Positions 38,601-46,245 are shown, counted from the stretch's first letter. The stretch is 64,000 nt of DNA from Parvimonas sp. (GCA_022770425.1 JALEHY010000007.1:14137-78136); one strand, 5' to 3'. Numbers and translations are program-made. The notes: generated by a model from the sequence alone, not told the origin.

Positions 38601-39163
38601 TAGTCAATGAAAGAGATTATACACCTATGAAGTTTAAAATAAATAAAATTGACAAGACTGATAAAACGATAATAAAAAATGGAAATCTTGGAATGAAAAT
38701 TGAAAAATTAAACGGAAACGGTGAGGATAATTCTATTTTGTTTGATGAAGTTTATGATTTAAGCACTGTTCAAGATGATGGGAAAGAAGTGATTGTTCCG
38801 GTAGATGCTAAAAGTGGCGAGTACGTTTTAACAGAAACAAAAGCGCCTGACGGCTATGCTGTTACAAAAGATAAGTATGTGATTTCGGTAGATCAAAACA
38901 GAAGAACAATTTCTCTCTTAAGGATTGAAAGAGCAAATGGAGAAATTGAAACGATAAATCAACTTTTATATAAGGAAAAAATAAATTCGGGAGCTGAAGA
39001 TGAAATTGAAAGTACATCTATAAGTGTGAATATGGAAAATCGAAAAATTGCAACTTATCCTTTAACAGGTTCTTACGGAAGTGTGATGTTTTTAGTTTCA
39101 GGTGTTACGACTATGGGAATTTCGGGCGTGTTTATTTTAAAAAGAAAATTAAAAAATAAATAA
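32675..39163 (+). CDS. Giant cell-wall adhesin with VWA and SpaA-like domains
   Basis: A 2162-residue secreted protein. Residues 1 to about 35 are a signal peptide. Two related N-terminal modules follow (about 38-130 and 140-240, each with a YSLYYK/YDLYYK start, LPTFS/FPTFS and VTEYG). A SpaA-type beta-sandwich lies at about 295-380. A first VWA domain (about 525-720) has a damaged metal site (Glu529-Ala-Ser where DxSxS is expected). Another SpaA-type domain lies at about 1180-1265. A second VWA domain (about 1423-1700) has an intact site: Asp1430-Ser1432-Ser1434 and Asp1576. Two more SpaA-type domains (about 1885-2090) show ETKAPDGY-like motifs. The end is YPLTG (2128-2132), hydrophobic stretch, KRKLKNK: sortase anchoring. 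The architecture is that of pilus-tip adhesins, but no backbone pilin or sortase gene is adjacent. Confidence 0.9.
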   Translation: MSFKIRKFMSLILFFCLFISVLSKISFFNKTIFAQENFVIKLKDNLGNDLSKRVVDGAGYSLYYKTQNGQYALHPSYSTVRVNENGELVLPTFSTSVECLVVEKSAPLNFISKKVSVSGLEVVFFYDSYNKAVTEYGNWNGSTWDKKSEIVYTKDDSRVNFDIVDRRYNLIKAQDVTNAKYDLYYKAKGGTNYQKVSSQSNISADENGNLTFPTFSGNNEFIIVETVSPTGYTFPLNLYKYSGLPENSKPCAYYETTDGKVTEYGILDITTKDWKVNNNKILHSDGGMVDIVKVDGDERPVSEITMALKDFETGADFKIGKTDEKGKFKFEHLPKGKYILYEKEAKVGYIKTDEEWIVEVDDNGNTNVSYVDENGKTRSVEERRLLKNLKINSLLNLSLVNQNSKETKTQIIKDTENKEVSDVSKEYNVIEKIVESRVDKLKDPTSNENLVKENLEMTEINFNSMLRAVPDNNKFVTNDSTTTITKNGYSVTQTIQQTSTDGMYKVDVQVKRISAPKVPKYTDYVFAIEASDYTSGDNQRMGLAERVSGWIGINKKLRMTEYYDLISEFADKLKTTQPNARIGIILYGNNGTGGKGIVEKINFVRVQDIRATLQIYRSKEYGVNADKDWSFPYNGYNGQTGSIDMFRNADPNNDRNRVLINVTSGGLNESSGGLNPDSKKLDTELIKTGLLQRSADEKIDIYYSGEWAKNADANHSNSTQLEYYLSESYTPFGQNYPVYGKYSDYLRTITGGNPIKAVKTFYDNVTSSTKEGLKNSYRNTWNNWATRYNEVSPEKNSMLVLNFNDNIVLNTQKAGAISVSGTNNTMNAVVENNSIVARNLKFQQNETKYFSYYVHANSEKKGINFYQSATTPNWNYINDEANSGFYVESVSANRIAVPNVYHTIPSINIKGKVDWNKIPDWQEQQLWVMVRDKSNKIVTDWTKISKGTQNYIKVSEVPVFDNEGNKLEYYFIHEKISEKFDIAKATLTQPELNITKEVPKHSSFYSGNPEFSNLPINSTKDAYVALEFKYKSKDIKVKVDWHLTPDAEKYPVTIKLTGKVKDENGVEKDITDTLKNIQNQGDVSDKALNLKEKFETKYENLREYDLNDRKIIYDVKEIKIDGKEISKIENYSVEYIYLDKNFEPVSPQDPSHPDIDTIVISNMKIAKPIQVVNELEKQFYVLKTDEKGEIIAGKTEPTDENPQGTIISENGKYLVYFALFDKNGNQVKKFPSGELIEFTTNHKGKLNYRGLSAGQYTLKEIKQPNGYVLSDKEWKVTITDDGEVSYEEINKNSSRNTRIRTIRSIYEDALKNVVNNNGTDEKLASLYPENNTNPSEYINDEKGEYAKSGQEYSKRVINTEINKKEILESPQVDKTYYYYNGIWAGKETMTAGVNKFAEPTSTDGKFNINLQVVGNTVELDEKTDIVIVYDASRSMWQYDRVEPAYNATKDFVERMLSPEINSLGNIRVGLVTYGSDIFDGRTTNLKNYDYYGNFYNKPNVKTTDNCYKGLTKNAYDITSKLFTKDNANSLYDPKLSKDYNNTVWLGGTFATKALKEAQDILDNSDATHKIVIHVTDGMPTKSLRVTKVEDVKGVKLATEFKDHNSNYVLTDKAYGYNQKGDGTSFYFKEVTDQNNLHAKYTVDGYKIETHGFVTESFAESMKKKGTEIFSIGINIGEDDFKSFVDKPNVISKEEAKSLLVKMSSNKENYFDTENINMLPENFNKILKNVLQSTVRQGQITDPMGEMVKLDLGKNGKFDVNDYTLFASDGSKMIKGVVYDRNNKVVIGGSLLNGVTVTNTGGEKGTLKIDGLNLGKNEWVRIKYFINLDAGNPNFKGMKFFHTNKETYLIPNINYSQTKWKFPLPAVKGPRDTVIEIINEPNEVIFSKTNSDGEFLEGTEFVLYDENGQYINGSERIVGQDGKIRYEKLAPGNYLLKETKTLPNYKSLGTVSVFTVQSNGKVALQGETAADSAYKIIVNERDYTPMKFKINKIDKTDKTIIKNGNLGMKIEKLNGNGEDNSILFDEVYDLSTVQDDGKEVIVPVDAKSGEYVLTETKAPDGYAVTKDKYVISVDQNRRTISLLRIERANGEIETINQLLYKEKINSGAEDEIESTSISVNMENRKIATYPLTGSYGSVMFLVSGVTTMGISGVFILKRKLKNK

Positions 39164-39171
39164 TGTTATTG

Positions 39172-39204
39172 AAAAGGCGAATTAAGTTTTAATTCGCTTT
39201 TTTA
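39172..39204 (+). terminator. Terminator of the adhesin gene
   Basis: Nine-base stem GCGAATTAA / TTAATTCGC with a three-base loop, A run before and T run after. Confidence 0.92.
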
Positions 39205-39388
39205 AAATATTACTTTGTTAAATTTTTAAACTTTTTTATATATAAAAACTCTTTTTGTTATTAATTTTTAAATACATAGAGGAGAATAATAGGCATAAAT
39301 GTTGAAGTTTAAATATTTAATTGTGTGTTTAGATAAAGTCAAATATAAAAAAATAATTCTAAAATTTTATAATGTGTTTTAATTTTTG

Positions 39389-39417
39389 TTGCATATTTTT
39401 CAGCGATGTATTATAAT
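39389..39417 (+). promoter_or_regulatory. Promoter of the rhodanese lipoprotein gene
   Basis: TTGCAT (39389-39394), 17 bases, TATAAT (39412-39417), 45 bases before the ATG. Confidence 0.75.
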
Positions 39418-39461
39418 TATATCTGCATATTATTATGTAATTTATAATAAAGGAGTTTTTT

Positions 39462-40895
39462 ATGAAACCAAGTAAAAAAATCAGAGGGTTATTAGCTGCT
39501 GTTATGTTATCTTTTTTAATTACAGCTTGTACAAAAAACAACTCAAGCGATACAAAAGATACAAAAACAGCAACACAATCAATTGAAGTTGCAAAAAAAG
39601 AGGAAATTGAAAAAGCTTTGACTGATAAGAACAGTATAGTTTTGGATGCAAGAAAAAACGATGCTTATATAGGCTGGACAATTGACGGAGTAAAAAGAGG
39701 AGGTCATATCAAAGGAGCGGTTGACTTTTCGGCTAATTGGCTTACAAGTGAATATGACGAAAAAGAAAATTTAGAGAAAAGAACAAGAGAAGAAGTTTTA
39801 GATATTGCGATTAAGGATAAAAATATTACTTCCGAAAAAGAAGTTATAGTTTATGATACTAATGATAAAGACGCAAAATCTGTTGCTGAGTACTTATCTA
39901 AAAAAGGAATTAAAAAGATTAAAACTTATAATGCTACTGAATGGATAAATGATGAAAACAAAGTTTTAGAAAGTTATCCTAATTATCAACTGTTACTTTC
40001 TCCTACAATTGTTAAGGATATTATTGACGGAAAAAGACCTGAGGGGTTCCCGAAGGATAAAAATATAAAGATAGTTAATGTAAGTTGGGGAAATCTTGAA
40101 GAATCCGGATATTTAAAAGGTCACATTCCAACCGCAATTCATATAAATACGGATTCTTTTGAACCGCCTAAGGAAAATAAAAACGGAGATATGGAATGGA
40201 AATTGGCAGAAGATTCTATATTAGAAAAACTTTTGTTAGATAACGGAATTACTTCAAATGATATCGTAATTGCTACAAGTCCTGAACCTATGGCTGCATC
40301 AAGGTTTGCGGTTATTTGTCAATATATGGGCGTTAAAGATGTAAGAGTTATGAACGGAGGTTTGGTTGGTTGGAAATCTTATGGATATGAGTTGGAAACA
40401 AAAGAAAATAAACCGACTGTTGCGACGGAATTCGGAGTAAAGGTTCCTGCAAGACCTGAATTAATAGATACATTACCGGAAGTAAAAGAAACTTTAGCTA
40501 ATAAAGAAAAAAGTCAAGAGTTTGTTTTAGTAGATAATCGTACATGGGAAGAACATATCGGAGAAGTTACAGGGTATTCATATCATAATAAAAAAGGTAG
40601 AATTCCCGGAAGTGTGTTTGGACACGCAGGAGTTAAAAACTCAAGTTCAATGAGTTTTTACAGAAATATTGATAAAACGATAAGAAATATAGATGAAATT
40701 AAAAAAATGTGGGAAGACGATAAAATAGATGCAACAAAACATTTGTCATTTATGTGTGGAAGTGGTTGGAGAGCAGCTGAAATTCTTTGGGATTCACAAG
40801 TTATGGGAATGAAAAACACTTCTTTGTACAGTGATGGTTGGATTGGTTGGTCTAATGAAGGCAATCCTACCGAAAGTGGAACTCCTAATAAGTAA
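39462..40895 (+). CDS. Triple-rhodanese lipoprotein (sulfurtransferase)
   Basis: A 477-residue lipoprotein (signal with LITAC, lipidated Cys23). Three rhodanese-like domains can be traced: about 45-165 (AVDFSANWL, VIVYDTND), 175-320 (IKIVNVSWG, GHIPTAIHI, NGGLVGWKSYGY) and 325-465 (FVLVDNRTWEEH, GRIPGSVFGH, GWIGWSNEGNP). Only the third has the catalytic Cys, Cys432 in the loop CGSGWRA; the first two have Asp or Ser/Pro there. Rhodaneses move sulfane sulfur, for example from thiosulfate. A membrane-anchored extracellular form suggests sulfur handling outside the cell. It is followed 2 bases later by a small membrane protein. Confidence 0.88.
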   Translation: MKPSKKIRGLLAAVMLSFLITACTKNNSSDTKDTKTATQSIEVAKKEEIEKALTDKNSIVLDARKNDAYIGWTIDGVKRGGHIKGAVDFSANWLTSEYDEKENLEKRTREEVLDIAIKDKNITSEKEVIVYDTNDKDAKSVAEYLSKKGIKKIKTYNATEWINDENKVLESYPNYQLLLSPTIVKDIIDGKRPEGFPKDKNIKIVNVSWGNLEESGYLKGHIPTAIHINTDSFEPPKENKNGDMEWKLAEDSILEKLLLDNGITSNDIVIATSPEPMAASRFAVICQYMGVKDVRVMNGGLVGWKSYGYELETKENKPTVATEFGVKVPARPELIDTLPEVKETLANKEKSQEFVLVDNRTWEEHIGEVTGYSYHNKKGRIPGSVFGHAGVKNSSSMSFYRNIDKTIRNIDEIKKMWEDDKIDATKHLSFMCGSGWRAAEILWDSQVMGMKNTSLYSDGWIGWSNEGNPTESGTPNK

Positions 40896-40897
40896 AT

Positions 40898-41317
40898 ATG
40901 AAAAAGGTATTTAAAATAATAAGTTCTATACTTTTTTTATTACAAATTTTACTCTTTTTTGCAGTTTGTTATTTGGAAAAATTAGCATACAAAAAGGCAG
41001 GAGTAAATCATCATTTGATTTTTGTGAAAAATAGATATATGAAGACTTACTTTACAGATGTAAATTTAAAAATAATCTTTGTAATTTCTATTATTATTGG
41101 AATTGTATGTATCATATTATTTTTAAAGAATTTTAGAAGCAAAAATTACAATCCGTATATATTAAATCCTGTTTTATGGAGTTTTGTAATATCCGTATTC
41201 GTTTTGTTTGCCGGTTTTAAAAAGATGTATGCGTATCCGTTTTTCTTAATGGTGTTACTCATAAATATGATTGTTTCAATTATAATATCTTATTTGCATA
41301 AAAAAACAATTCGGTAA
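40898..41317 (+). CDS. Four-helix membrane protein, unknown function
   Basis: A 139-residue protein with four hydrophobic segments (about residues 5-25, 52-75, 90-107 and 112-135) and a basic end. I recognise no family. The ATG follows the rhodanese lipoprotein stop after 2 bases and no ribosome binding site is clear, so it is probably translated by coupling. Its role may be linked to the rhodanese. Confidence 0.7.
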   Translation: MKKVFKIISSILFLLQILLFFAVCYLEKLAYKKAGVNHHLIFVKNRYMKTYFTDVNLKIIFVISIIIGIVCIILFLKNFRSKNYNPYILNPVLWSFVISVFVLFAGFKKMYAYPFFLMVLLINMIVSIIISYLHKKTIR

Positions 41318-41323
41318 AAAGGT

Positions 41324-41353
41324 TGACATAGAATATTCTATGTCAGTCTTTTT
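41324..41353 (+). terminator. Terminator of the rhodanese operon
   Basis: Perfect 22-base palindrome TGACATAGAAT / ATTCTATGTCA followed by GTCTTTTTTT. Confidence 0.88.
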
Positions 41354-41457
41354 TTATGAATGAATAAAATTAAAAAAATTATTTTTTAATAAATTAATAA
41401 AAATTTTATTAAAATAAACTTCAAGTTGTAGTATAATATGTTTAAGGTGGTGAATTT

Positions 41458-42375
41458 ATGAGAGAATTTATAATTAATTCAAGTGTTGATAAAAAAGAAC
41501 TTTATTGTGTAGATTTTAATGAAAATTTGATTAATCCAAAATGTGTTTTACAAATATGTCACGGTATGGCGGAACATATAAAGAGATATGAAAATTTTGC
41601 AAAATTTCTATCTTTAAACGGAATAAGAGTTTTCGGAATGGATAACAGAGGGCATGGTAAAACGGGAGAAGATGATTTGCACGGACATATTGATGATGAA
41701 AATGGTCATTTAAAGTTGATTGAAGATGTTTTTGACTTGAATCAATACATAAGAGAGATGTTTCCGGATAAAAAAATTTTTATTTTAGGTCATAGTATGG
41801 GTTCTATTATTGTAAGAAATTTTTTAAGTAAATACTCAAATGAAGTTGACGGAGCTGTTATTTGCGGAACTACCGGAACATATAATTTCACACATAGGGT
41901 ATCGCTATGCCTTGCAAAATTTTTACGTTTATTGGGACTTAAAAGAAAAAAGTCCTCATTTATAAATAAATTGGCGTTTAATTCATACAATTCTCGAATT
42001 GAAGAACTTAAAACACCATTTGATTGGCTCACTCGAGATGATAAAGAAGTAGAAAAGTATATATTGGATAAGTATTGTGGTTTTTCATGTACAAACTCTT
42101 TCTTTTATGATTTGATTTCTTTAATAAAAAGTATGTCACAAAAAGAAAATATATCAAAAATCCGAAAAGATTTACCGGTTTTTTTCGTTGCAGGGAAAGC
42201 GGATCCTGTCGGAGATTATGGGAAAGGAGTTTCAACAAGTTACAGATTGTATAAAGAGTATGGTATAAAAAATTGTGATTTGAGATTATATGACAATATG
42301 AGACATGAAATTTTAAACGAAATAGGAAAAGAAGAAGTGTATGGCGATATACTCAAGTTTTTAAATAATAATTAA
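41458..42375 (+). CDS. Alpha/beta hydrolase, monoacylglycerol lipase type
   Basis: A 305-residue cytoplasmic protein of the serine aminopeptidase S33/lysophospholipase group. HGMAEHIKRY (residues 35-44) and MDNRGHGKTG are group signatures; the nucleophile is Ser113 in GHSMGS. An Asp (in FVAGKADPVGDYG) and His (in MRHE) complete the likely triad. Probable substrates are monoglycerides or lysophospholipids. A TATAAT at 41432-41437 precedes AAGGTGGTG and the ATG. Confidence 0.88.
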   Translation: MREFIINSSVDKKELYCVDFNENLINPKCVLQICHGMAEHIKRYENFAKFLSLNGIRVFGMDNRGHGKTGEDDLHGHIDDENGHLKLIEDVFDLNQYIREMFPDKKIFILGHSMGSIIVRNFLSKYSNEVDGAVICGTTGTYNFTHRVSLCLAKFLRLLGLKRKKSSFINKLAFNSYNSRIEELKTPFDWLTRDDKEVEKYILDKYCGFSCTNSFFYDLISLIKSMSQKENISKIRKDLPVFFVAGKADPVGDYGKGVSTSYRLYKEYGIKNCDLRLYDNMRHEILNEIGKEEVYGDILKFLNNN

Positions 42376-42402
42376 GGTAAAGTTTTTAACTTTACCTTTT
42401 TG
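42374..42402 (+). terminator. Terminator of the hydrolase gene
   Basis: Nine-base stem AAGGTAAAG / CTTTACCTT with a seven-base loop and T run, overlapping the stop codon. Confidence 0.88.
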
Positions 42403-42430
42403 TATGTGAATATAAAATTTAAATTGAAAA

Positions 42431-42460
42431 TAAAAAAATCTCTATGAAATTCATAGAGAT
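42431..42460 (-). terminator. Terminator of tRNA-Pro
   Basis: On the minus strand, a stem ATCTCTATGAA / TTCATAGAGAT followed by a run of T (the A run at 42432-42438 of the plus strand). Confidence 0.85.
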
Positions 42461-42537
42461 TGGTCGGGGTGAGAAGATTCGAACTCCCGGCCCCATGGTC
42501 CCAAACCACGTGCGCTACCAAACTGCGCTACACCCCG
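42461..42537 (-). tRNA. tRNA-Pro (anticodon TGG)
   Basis: Read on the minus strand: acceptor CGGGGTG pairs with CACCCCG, discriminator A and encoded CCA (42461-42463). The anticodon loop TTTGGGA gives TGG, and the T arm has GTTCGAATC. Total 77 bases. Confidence 0.97.
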
Positions 42538-42553
42538 TCGCTGTTACTCGTAT

Positions 42554-42582
42554 ATTATACAACTTAAAAATTTTTTTGTCAA
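42554..42582 (-). promoter_or_regulatory. Consensus promoter of tRNA-Pro
   Basis: On the minus strand, TTGACA (42582-42577), 17 bases, TATAAT (42559-42554): a perfect consensus, as expected for a stable RNA gene. Confidence 0.92.
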
Positions 42583-42675
42583 CACTTTTTTGAAAAAAAT
42601 TTAAAATTTTTAAACAAATAATTAATTGAAAATGGGTATCTATAATCTACATTTTATTATACATGGAGAGAATTT

Positions 42676-43410
42676 ATGAATGTTTTAAAAATTTTTGTCG
42701 GAATTATAGTAATTATTGCATTTTTAATTTATATTTACTACTATTTCAATTTTGGGAAAAATAAAAAATATAGATTAAACGGAAATTTTGTTGAAAATTT
42801 GAGTTTTGATGAAGCTCTTGTTGTTGATGTCAGAACAAGAGCGGAGTATGAAAGAGGACATTCCAAAAACGCAATAAATTTACCGTTTGGAGTAATAAAA
42901 AATGACAGTAGGATTCTGGAGAATTATAAAAATAAACAAATAATTTTTTATTGTACTTTAGATGTTATGAGTACAAAAGCTAAAAAATATTTTTTTGAAA
43001 AAGGTTATGAAAATTTACAAATTGCTGACGGATATATGCAGTATTCTTACAAAAAGCGAATGTATCCGAATATTTTGCTTAATGATTTTAAAGGAAGAGC
43101 TTTAGAGCGGGATACAATAACTTTAAATGTAAGTGAAAATAAATACTTGAAAAAAGAAGTTCATATTGTGTTTGAAACTTTGGAAAATAATTTTTTAAAA
43201 TTAAATTATTTTAAGGATTATAATATCTTAATATTTTCGGATGATTCAAAAAAATCTATGTCGGCAAGTGATTTTTTGTATGAACGAGGGTTCAAAGTTG
43301 TAAATTTAATTGAAGACTTTAAATTGGAAAATTTTCAAACTCCTTTTGATAAAGCTGAGCAAGAAAAATTATATTCAAAAAAGATTGAACAGGAGTTTTG
43401 TTCAAAATGA
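42676..43410 (+). CDS. Membrane-anchored rhodanese-like protein
   Basis: A 244-residue protein. Residues 5-25 are a membrane anchor. A rhodanese domain follows (about 38-130): ALVVDVRTRAEYERGHSKNAINLP, with the likely active Cys93 in FYCTLDVMST. The rest (about 135-235) looks like a second, degenerate rhodanese fold (NILIFSDDSKKSMSASDFLYERGFKVVNLIE) without Cys. It is the second rhodanese within 3 kb. GGAGAG precedes the ATG; single gene. Confidence 0.85.
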   Translation: MNVLKIFVGIIVIIAFLIYIYYYFNFGKNKKYRLNGNFVENLSFDEALVVDVRTRAEYERGHSKNAINLPFGVIKNDSRILENYKNKQIIFYCTLDVMSTKAKKYFFEKGYENLQIADGYMQYSYKKRMYPNILLNDFKGRALERDTITLNVSENKYLKKEVHIVFETLENNFLKLNYFKDYNILIFSDDSKKSMSASDFLYERGFKVVNLIEDFKLENFQTPFDKAEQEKLYSKKIEQEFCSK

Positions 43411-43446
43411 GTTTAGAAAATTTCTAAGTTTTAGAATGAGAAAAAT

Positions 43447-43477
43447 GTCTGATTAAATTATTTAGTCGGACTTTTTT
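43447..43477 (+). terminator. Terminator of the rhodanese-like gene
   Basis: Stem GTCTGATTAAA / TTTAGTCGGAC with two G-T pairs, a short loop and a T run. Confidence 0.85.
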
Positions 43478-43485
43478 GTATTTAG

Positions 43486-43515
43486 TTGAAAAAATAAATT
43501 AAAACGTGTTATAAT
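43486..43515 (+). promoter_or_regulatory. Promoter of the isochorismatase-LCP-fni run
   Basis: TTGAAA (43486-43491), 18 bases, TATAAT (43510-43515). Confidence 0.65.
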
Positions 43516-43546
43516 AAGAGTTGTTAAATTTTAAGGGGGTATTTAC

Positions 43547-44086
43547 GTGGAAATTAATAGGACTGTTCTTTTGGTATTGGATATGCAAGAGAGACTATTG
43601 CCTGTCATTTACGAAAATGAAAAATTAATACACAATGTAATTAAGTTAATCAAAGGAGTAAATTTATTGAATATTCCTGTTATTTATACGGAACAATATC
43701 CTAAGGGTTTGGGAGAAACTTGTTTAGATATAAAAGAAAATTTAGAAAATGCGAAGTATTTTTCAAAAGATGAATTCTCAGCTTTTCCGAGTTTGGAAAA
43801 AGAACTTATTAAACTTAAAACTTGTGGAGTTGATACAATTGTCGTAGTCGGTGTTGAAACACATATATGTGTATATCAAACTATAAGAGATTTGATAGAT
43901 GCCGAATTTAATGTCATTGTTCCTTTTGATGCTGTAAGTTCAAGAGATGTGTGTAATTATGAAAATGGAATCAGCCTTTTAAGAGAAGAAGGGGCGTCTG
44001 TAAGAAACATAGAAACAATACTTTTCGATTTGTTAAAAAGCTCAAGACACAGCGAATTTAAGTCAATAAGTAAATTGATAAAATAG
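43547..44086 (+). CDS. Isochorismatase-family hydrolase
   Basis: A 179-residue cysteine hydrolase with the complete triad: Asp12 (LVLDMQ), Lys74 (FSKDEFSAF) and Cys108 (VGVETHICVYQT). The family includes nicotinamidase and several amidases; the pattern here resembles the YcaC/general hydrolase group and the substrate cannot be told. The start is GTG with AAGGGGG upstream. It is followed 12 bases later by the LCP gene. Confidence 0.88.
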   Translation: MEINRTVLLVLDMQERLLPVIYENEKLIHNVIKLIKGVNLLNIPVIYTEQYPKGLGETCLDIKENLENAKYFSKDEFSAFPSLEKELIKLKTCGVDTIVVVGVETHICVYQTIRDLIDAEFNVIVPFDAVSSRDVCNYENGISLLREEGASVRNIETILFDLLKSSRHSEFKSISKLIK

Positions 44087-44098
44087 TAGAGGTGAATT

Positions 44099-45220
44099 AT
44101 GAAGAAAAAATTTATAGTAATATTTACAGTTTCTTTGCTTTTTTTTGCAGGGATATTTTGGACAACTAACAAGATTTTGGATGTTATGGAGATAACTTCA
44201 AAAGTTGAATTTTTAGGTAGTGACTTAGGAAACGGAAATGTTATAGAACAAACTGTTGACAATGAGTTGTTGTTTTTGGTTTTAGGTCTTGACAGTGATG
44301 ACTTTAGCGGATATTCAACCGAACAAAACAGAACGGATACTATGATTTTGGCTAAGGTGAATTTTGAAACCGGAGCTATAAATGTTTTATCAATACCGAG
44401 AGACTCAAGAGTTTCTATAAATGGAAATCTTGATAAAATAAATCATGCTCATCATTTTGGCGGATTGAAACTTGCGATGAAAACTACAAGAGATTTTTTG
44501 AATTTGGATATAGATTATTATGTAAGAGTTAATTTCTTTTCTGTAAAGGATATAGTTGATGCGCTTGGTGGAGTTGAAGTTAATGTTCCGGTTCAAGTTG
44601 ATGTTCCTGAAGATAATGTTCATTTGGAGCCCGGTTTACAGAAATTAAACGGGAAACAAGCATTACAATTTGCAAGGTTTAGAGATGGATATATCGAAGG
44701 AGATATGGGACGTGTAAAATCTCAACAACTTTTGATAAAAGCTATGCTTACGGAACTTACAAAAGCTAAAAATATTGCAAAAATTCCTGAGCTTTTAGAA
44801 GTATTTAAAAAGACTGTAAGTACAAACATTCCTTTTTCAACAATCGCAAAACTTGCTCTAAAAGCAGGAAATTTAAGTGTTGACAAATTGGACGCAAAGA
44901 TTGTTCCGGGCGAAGCACAATATATCAACGATATAAGTTATTATGTTCCTAATAAAGTTGAACTTAAAGCTTTGGTTAAATCTATGTTTGGAGATTATTT
45001 GTTAAAAGGTACAGAACAAAACCAAATTAATGAATACAAGGATAATAATTCAAATACCACAAATAATCAAAATTCGAATCAAAATAATAACAATGTAAAC
45101 AATCAAAATAACGATAATACAAACTATAACGGGGAAGAAAATCAAAATACACAAAATCAACCGGAAAGAAAAACTTTCAACAATAACGGGGATTATGAAG
45201 AAGAAAATAACGGAAATTAA
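44099..45220 (+). CDS. LytR-CpsA-Psr family cell-wall ligase
   Basis: A 373-residue membrane-anchored protein: one N-terminal hydrophobic segment (about 5-25), then the LCP domain with the conserved NRTDTMILAKVN, SIPRDSRV and ALQFARFRD motifs that bind polyprenyl phosphate. These enzymes attach teichoic acids or polysaccharides to peptidoglycan. The last 55 or so residues are a low-complexity Asn/Gln-rich tail (NNQNSNQNNNN) probably lying in the wall. Preceded by AGAGGTG; followed 14 bases later by fni. Confidence 0.92.
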   Translation: MKKKFIVIFTVSLLFFAGIFWTTNKILDVMEITSKVEFLGSDLGNGNVIEQTVDNELLFLVLGLDSDDFSGYSTEQNRTDTMILAKVNFETGAINVLSIPRDSRVSINGNLDKINHAHHFGGLKLAMKTTRDFLNLDIDYYVRVNFFSVKDIVDALGGVEVNVPVQVDVPEDNVHLEPGLQKLNGKQALQFARFRDGYIEGDMGRVKSQQLLIKAMLTELTKAKNIAKIPELLEVFKKTVSTNIPFSTIAKLALKAGNLSVDKLDAKIVPGEAQYINDISYYVPNKVELKALVKSMFGDYLLKGTEQNQINEYKDNNSNTTNNQNSNQNNNNVNNQNNDNTNYNGEENQNTQNQPERKTFNNNGDYEEENNGN

Positions 45221-45234
45221 TTTGTGGGTATATT

Positions 45235-46245
45235 ATGGAAACGGATAGAAAAAAGGAACATATAGAAAATTATTTTAAAAGTAAATTTGTTGGAAACACA
45301 TTGTTCGATAATGTGTATATTGAGCATTTTGCGCTTACAGATTTAGATTTTGAAAATATAGATACAAGTGTTGAATTTTTAGGAAAAAAGTTAACTTTTC
45401 CACTTATGATAAATGCTATGACGGGAGGAACGGACATAGCTTATGATATAAATGAAGATTTAGCTTCACTTACAAAACAGTTTGGGATAGCTTTGGAAGT
45501 CGGGAGCCAAAAAGTTGCATTAAATGATGATGAATTGAAATCGACTTTTACAGTTTTAAGAGAATCTCTTAATGAAAAAAATATTGTAGTTTCAAATTTA
45601 TCGGCTAATTCTTCTTTAGAAGATGTAATGCAAAGCATAAGTATGATAAATGCTGATGCGATTTCTCTTCATTTGAATCCGGCACAAGAGCTTGTACAAT
45701 TTGAAGGAGACAGAAATTTTTCAAAAATATTAAAGAATATAGAAAATATTGTAAAGTCTGTTGAAGTGCCTGTATTGGTTAAGGAAACAGGATGCGGAAT
45801 TTCAAAAAAAACTTGTAAAAAATTGCTTGATGTTGGTGTTAAATACATTGATGTAGGTGGTTTTGGAGGAACAAACTTTATAGAAATAGAAGATATGAGA
45901 AGAACAGATTTGGATTTTACAAATCTTTATGGTTGGGGTATTCCTACAGCTAAATCAATTATAGACTGCAGAAGTGTTTCAAAAGACTTTGTTCTTATAG
46001 GTTCAGGCGGGATTAAAACTGGTGAAGACGTTGTGAAAGCAATAGTTTTAGGCAGTGATATGGTTGCTATTGCAGGTGAAATTTTGAAATTTTTGGTTCA
46101 CGGCGGATATAAAAGAACAGAAGATTATTTAAATTCTTTGATATATCAAACTAAAATGATAATGATGCTTTTAGGAGTTAAAAATATAAAAGAGTTAAAA
46201 AAAGTTAAGTATAAAACTTTTGGAAAATTAAAAGAAATTTTATAA
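45235..46245 (+). CDS. fni: Type 2 isopentenyl-diphosphate isomerase
   Basis: A 336-residue FMN enzyme interconverting IPP and DMAPP for isoprenoid synthesis. It has RKKEHIE at the start, the FMN-binding MINAMTGGT, the FGLGQ-like GIALEVGSQKV region, VKETGCGIS and LIGSGGIKTGEDVVKAI. Present in organisms that use the mevalonate pathway, mainly Gram-positive. Cotranscribed with the LCP gene by spacing, which may link it to undecaprenyl supply. Confidence 0.93.
   Translation: METDRKKEHIENYFKSKFVGNTLFDNVYIEHFALTDLDFENIDTSVEFLGKKLTFPLMINAMTGGTDIAYDINEDLASLTKQFGIALEVGSQKVALNDDELKSTFTVLRESLNEKNIVVSNLSANSSLEDVMQSISMINADAISLHLNPAQELVQFEGDRNFSKILKNIENIVKSVEVPVLVKETGCGISKKTCKKLLDVGVKYIDVGGFGGTNFIEIEDMRRTDLDFTNLYGWGIPTAKSIIDCRSVSKDFVLIGSGGIKTGEDVVKAIVLGSDMVAIAGEILKFLVHGGYKRTEDYLNSLIYQTKMIMMLLGVKNIKELKKVKYKTFGKLKEIL

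Noticed and set aside
45020..45180. Asn/Gln codon-rich repeats at the end of the LCP gene, considered as a tandem DNA repeat
   Set aside because: Low-complexity coding sequence in frame, without a regular repeat unit.
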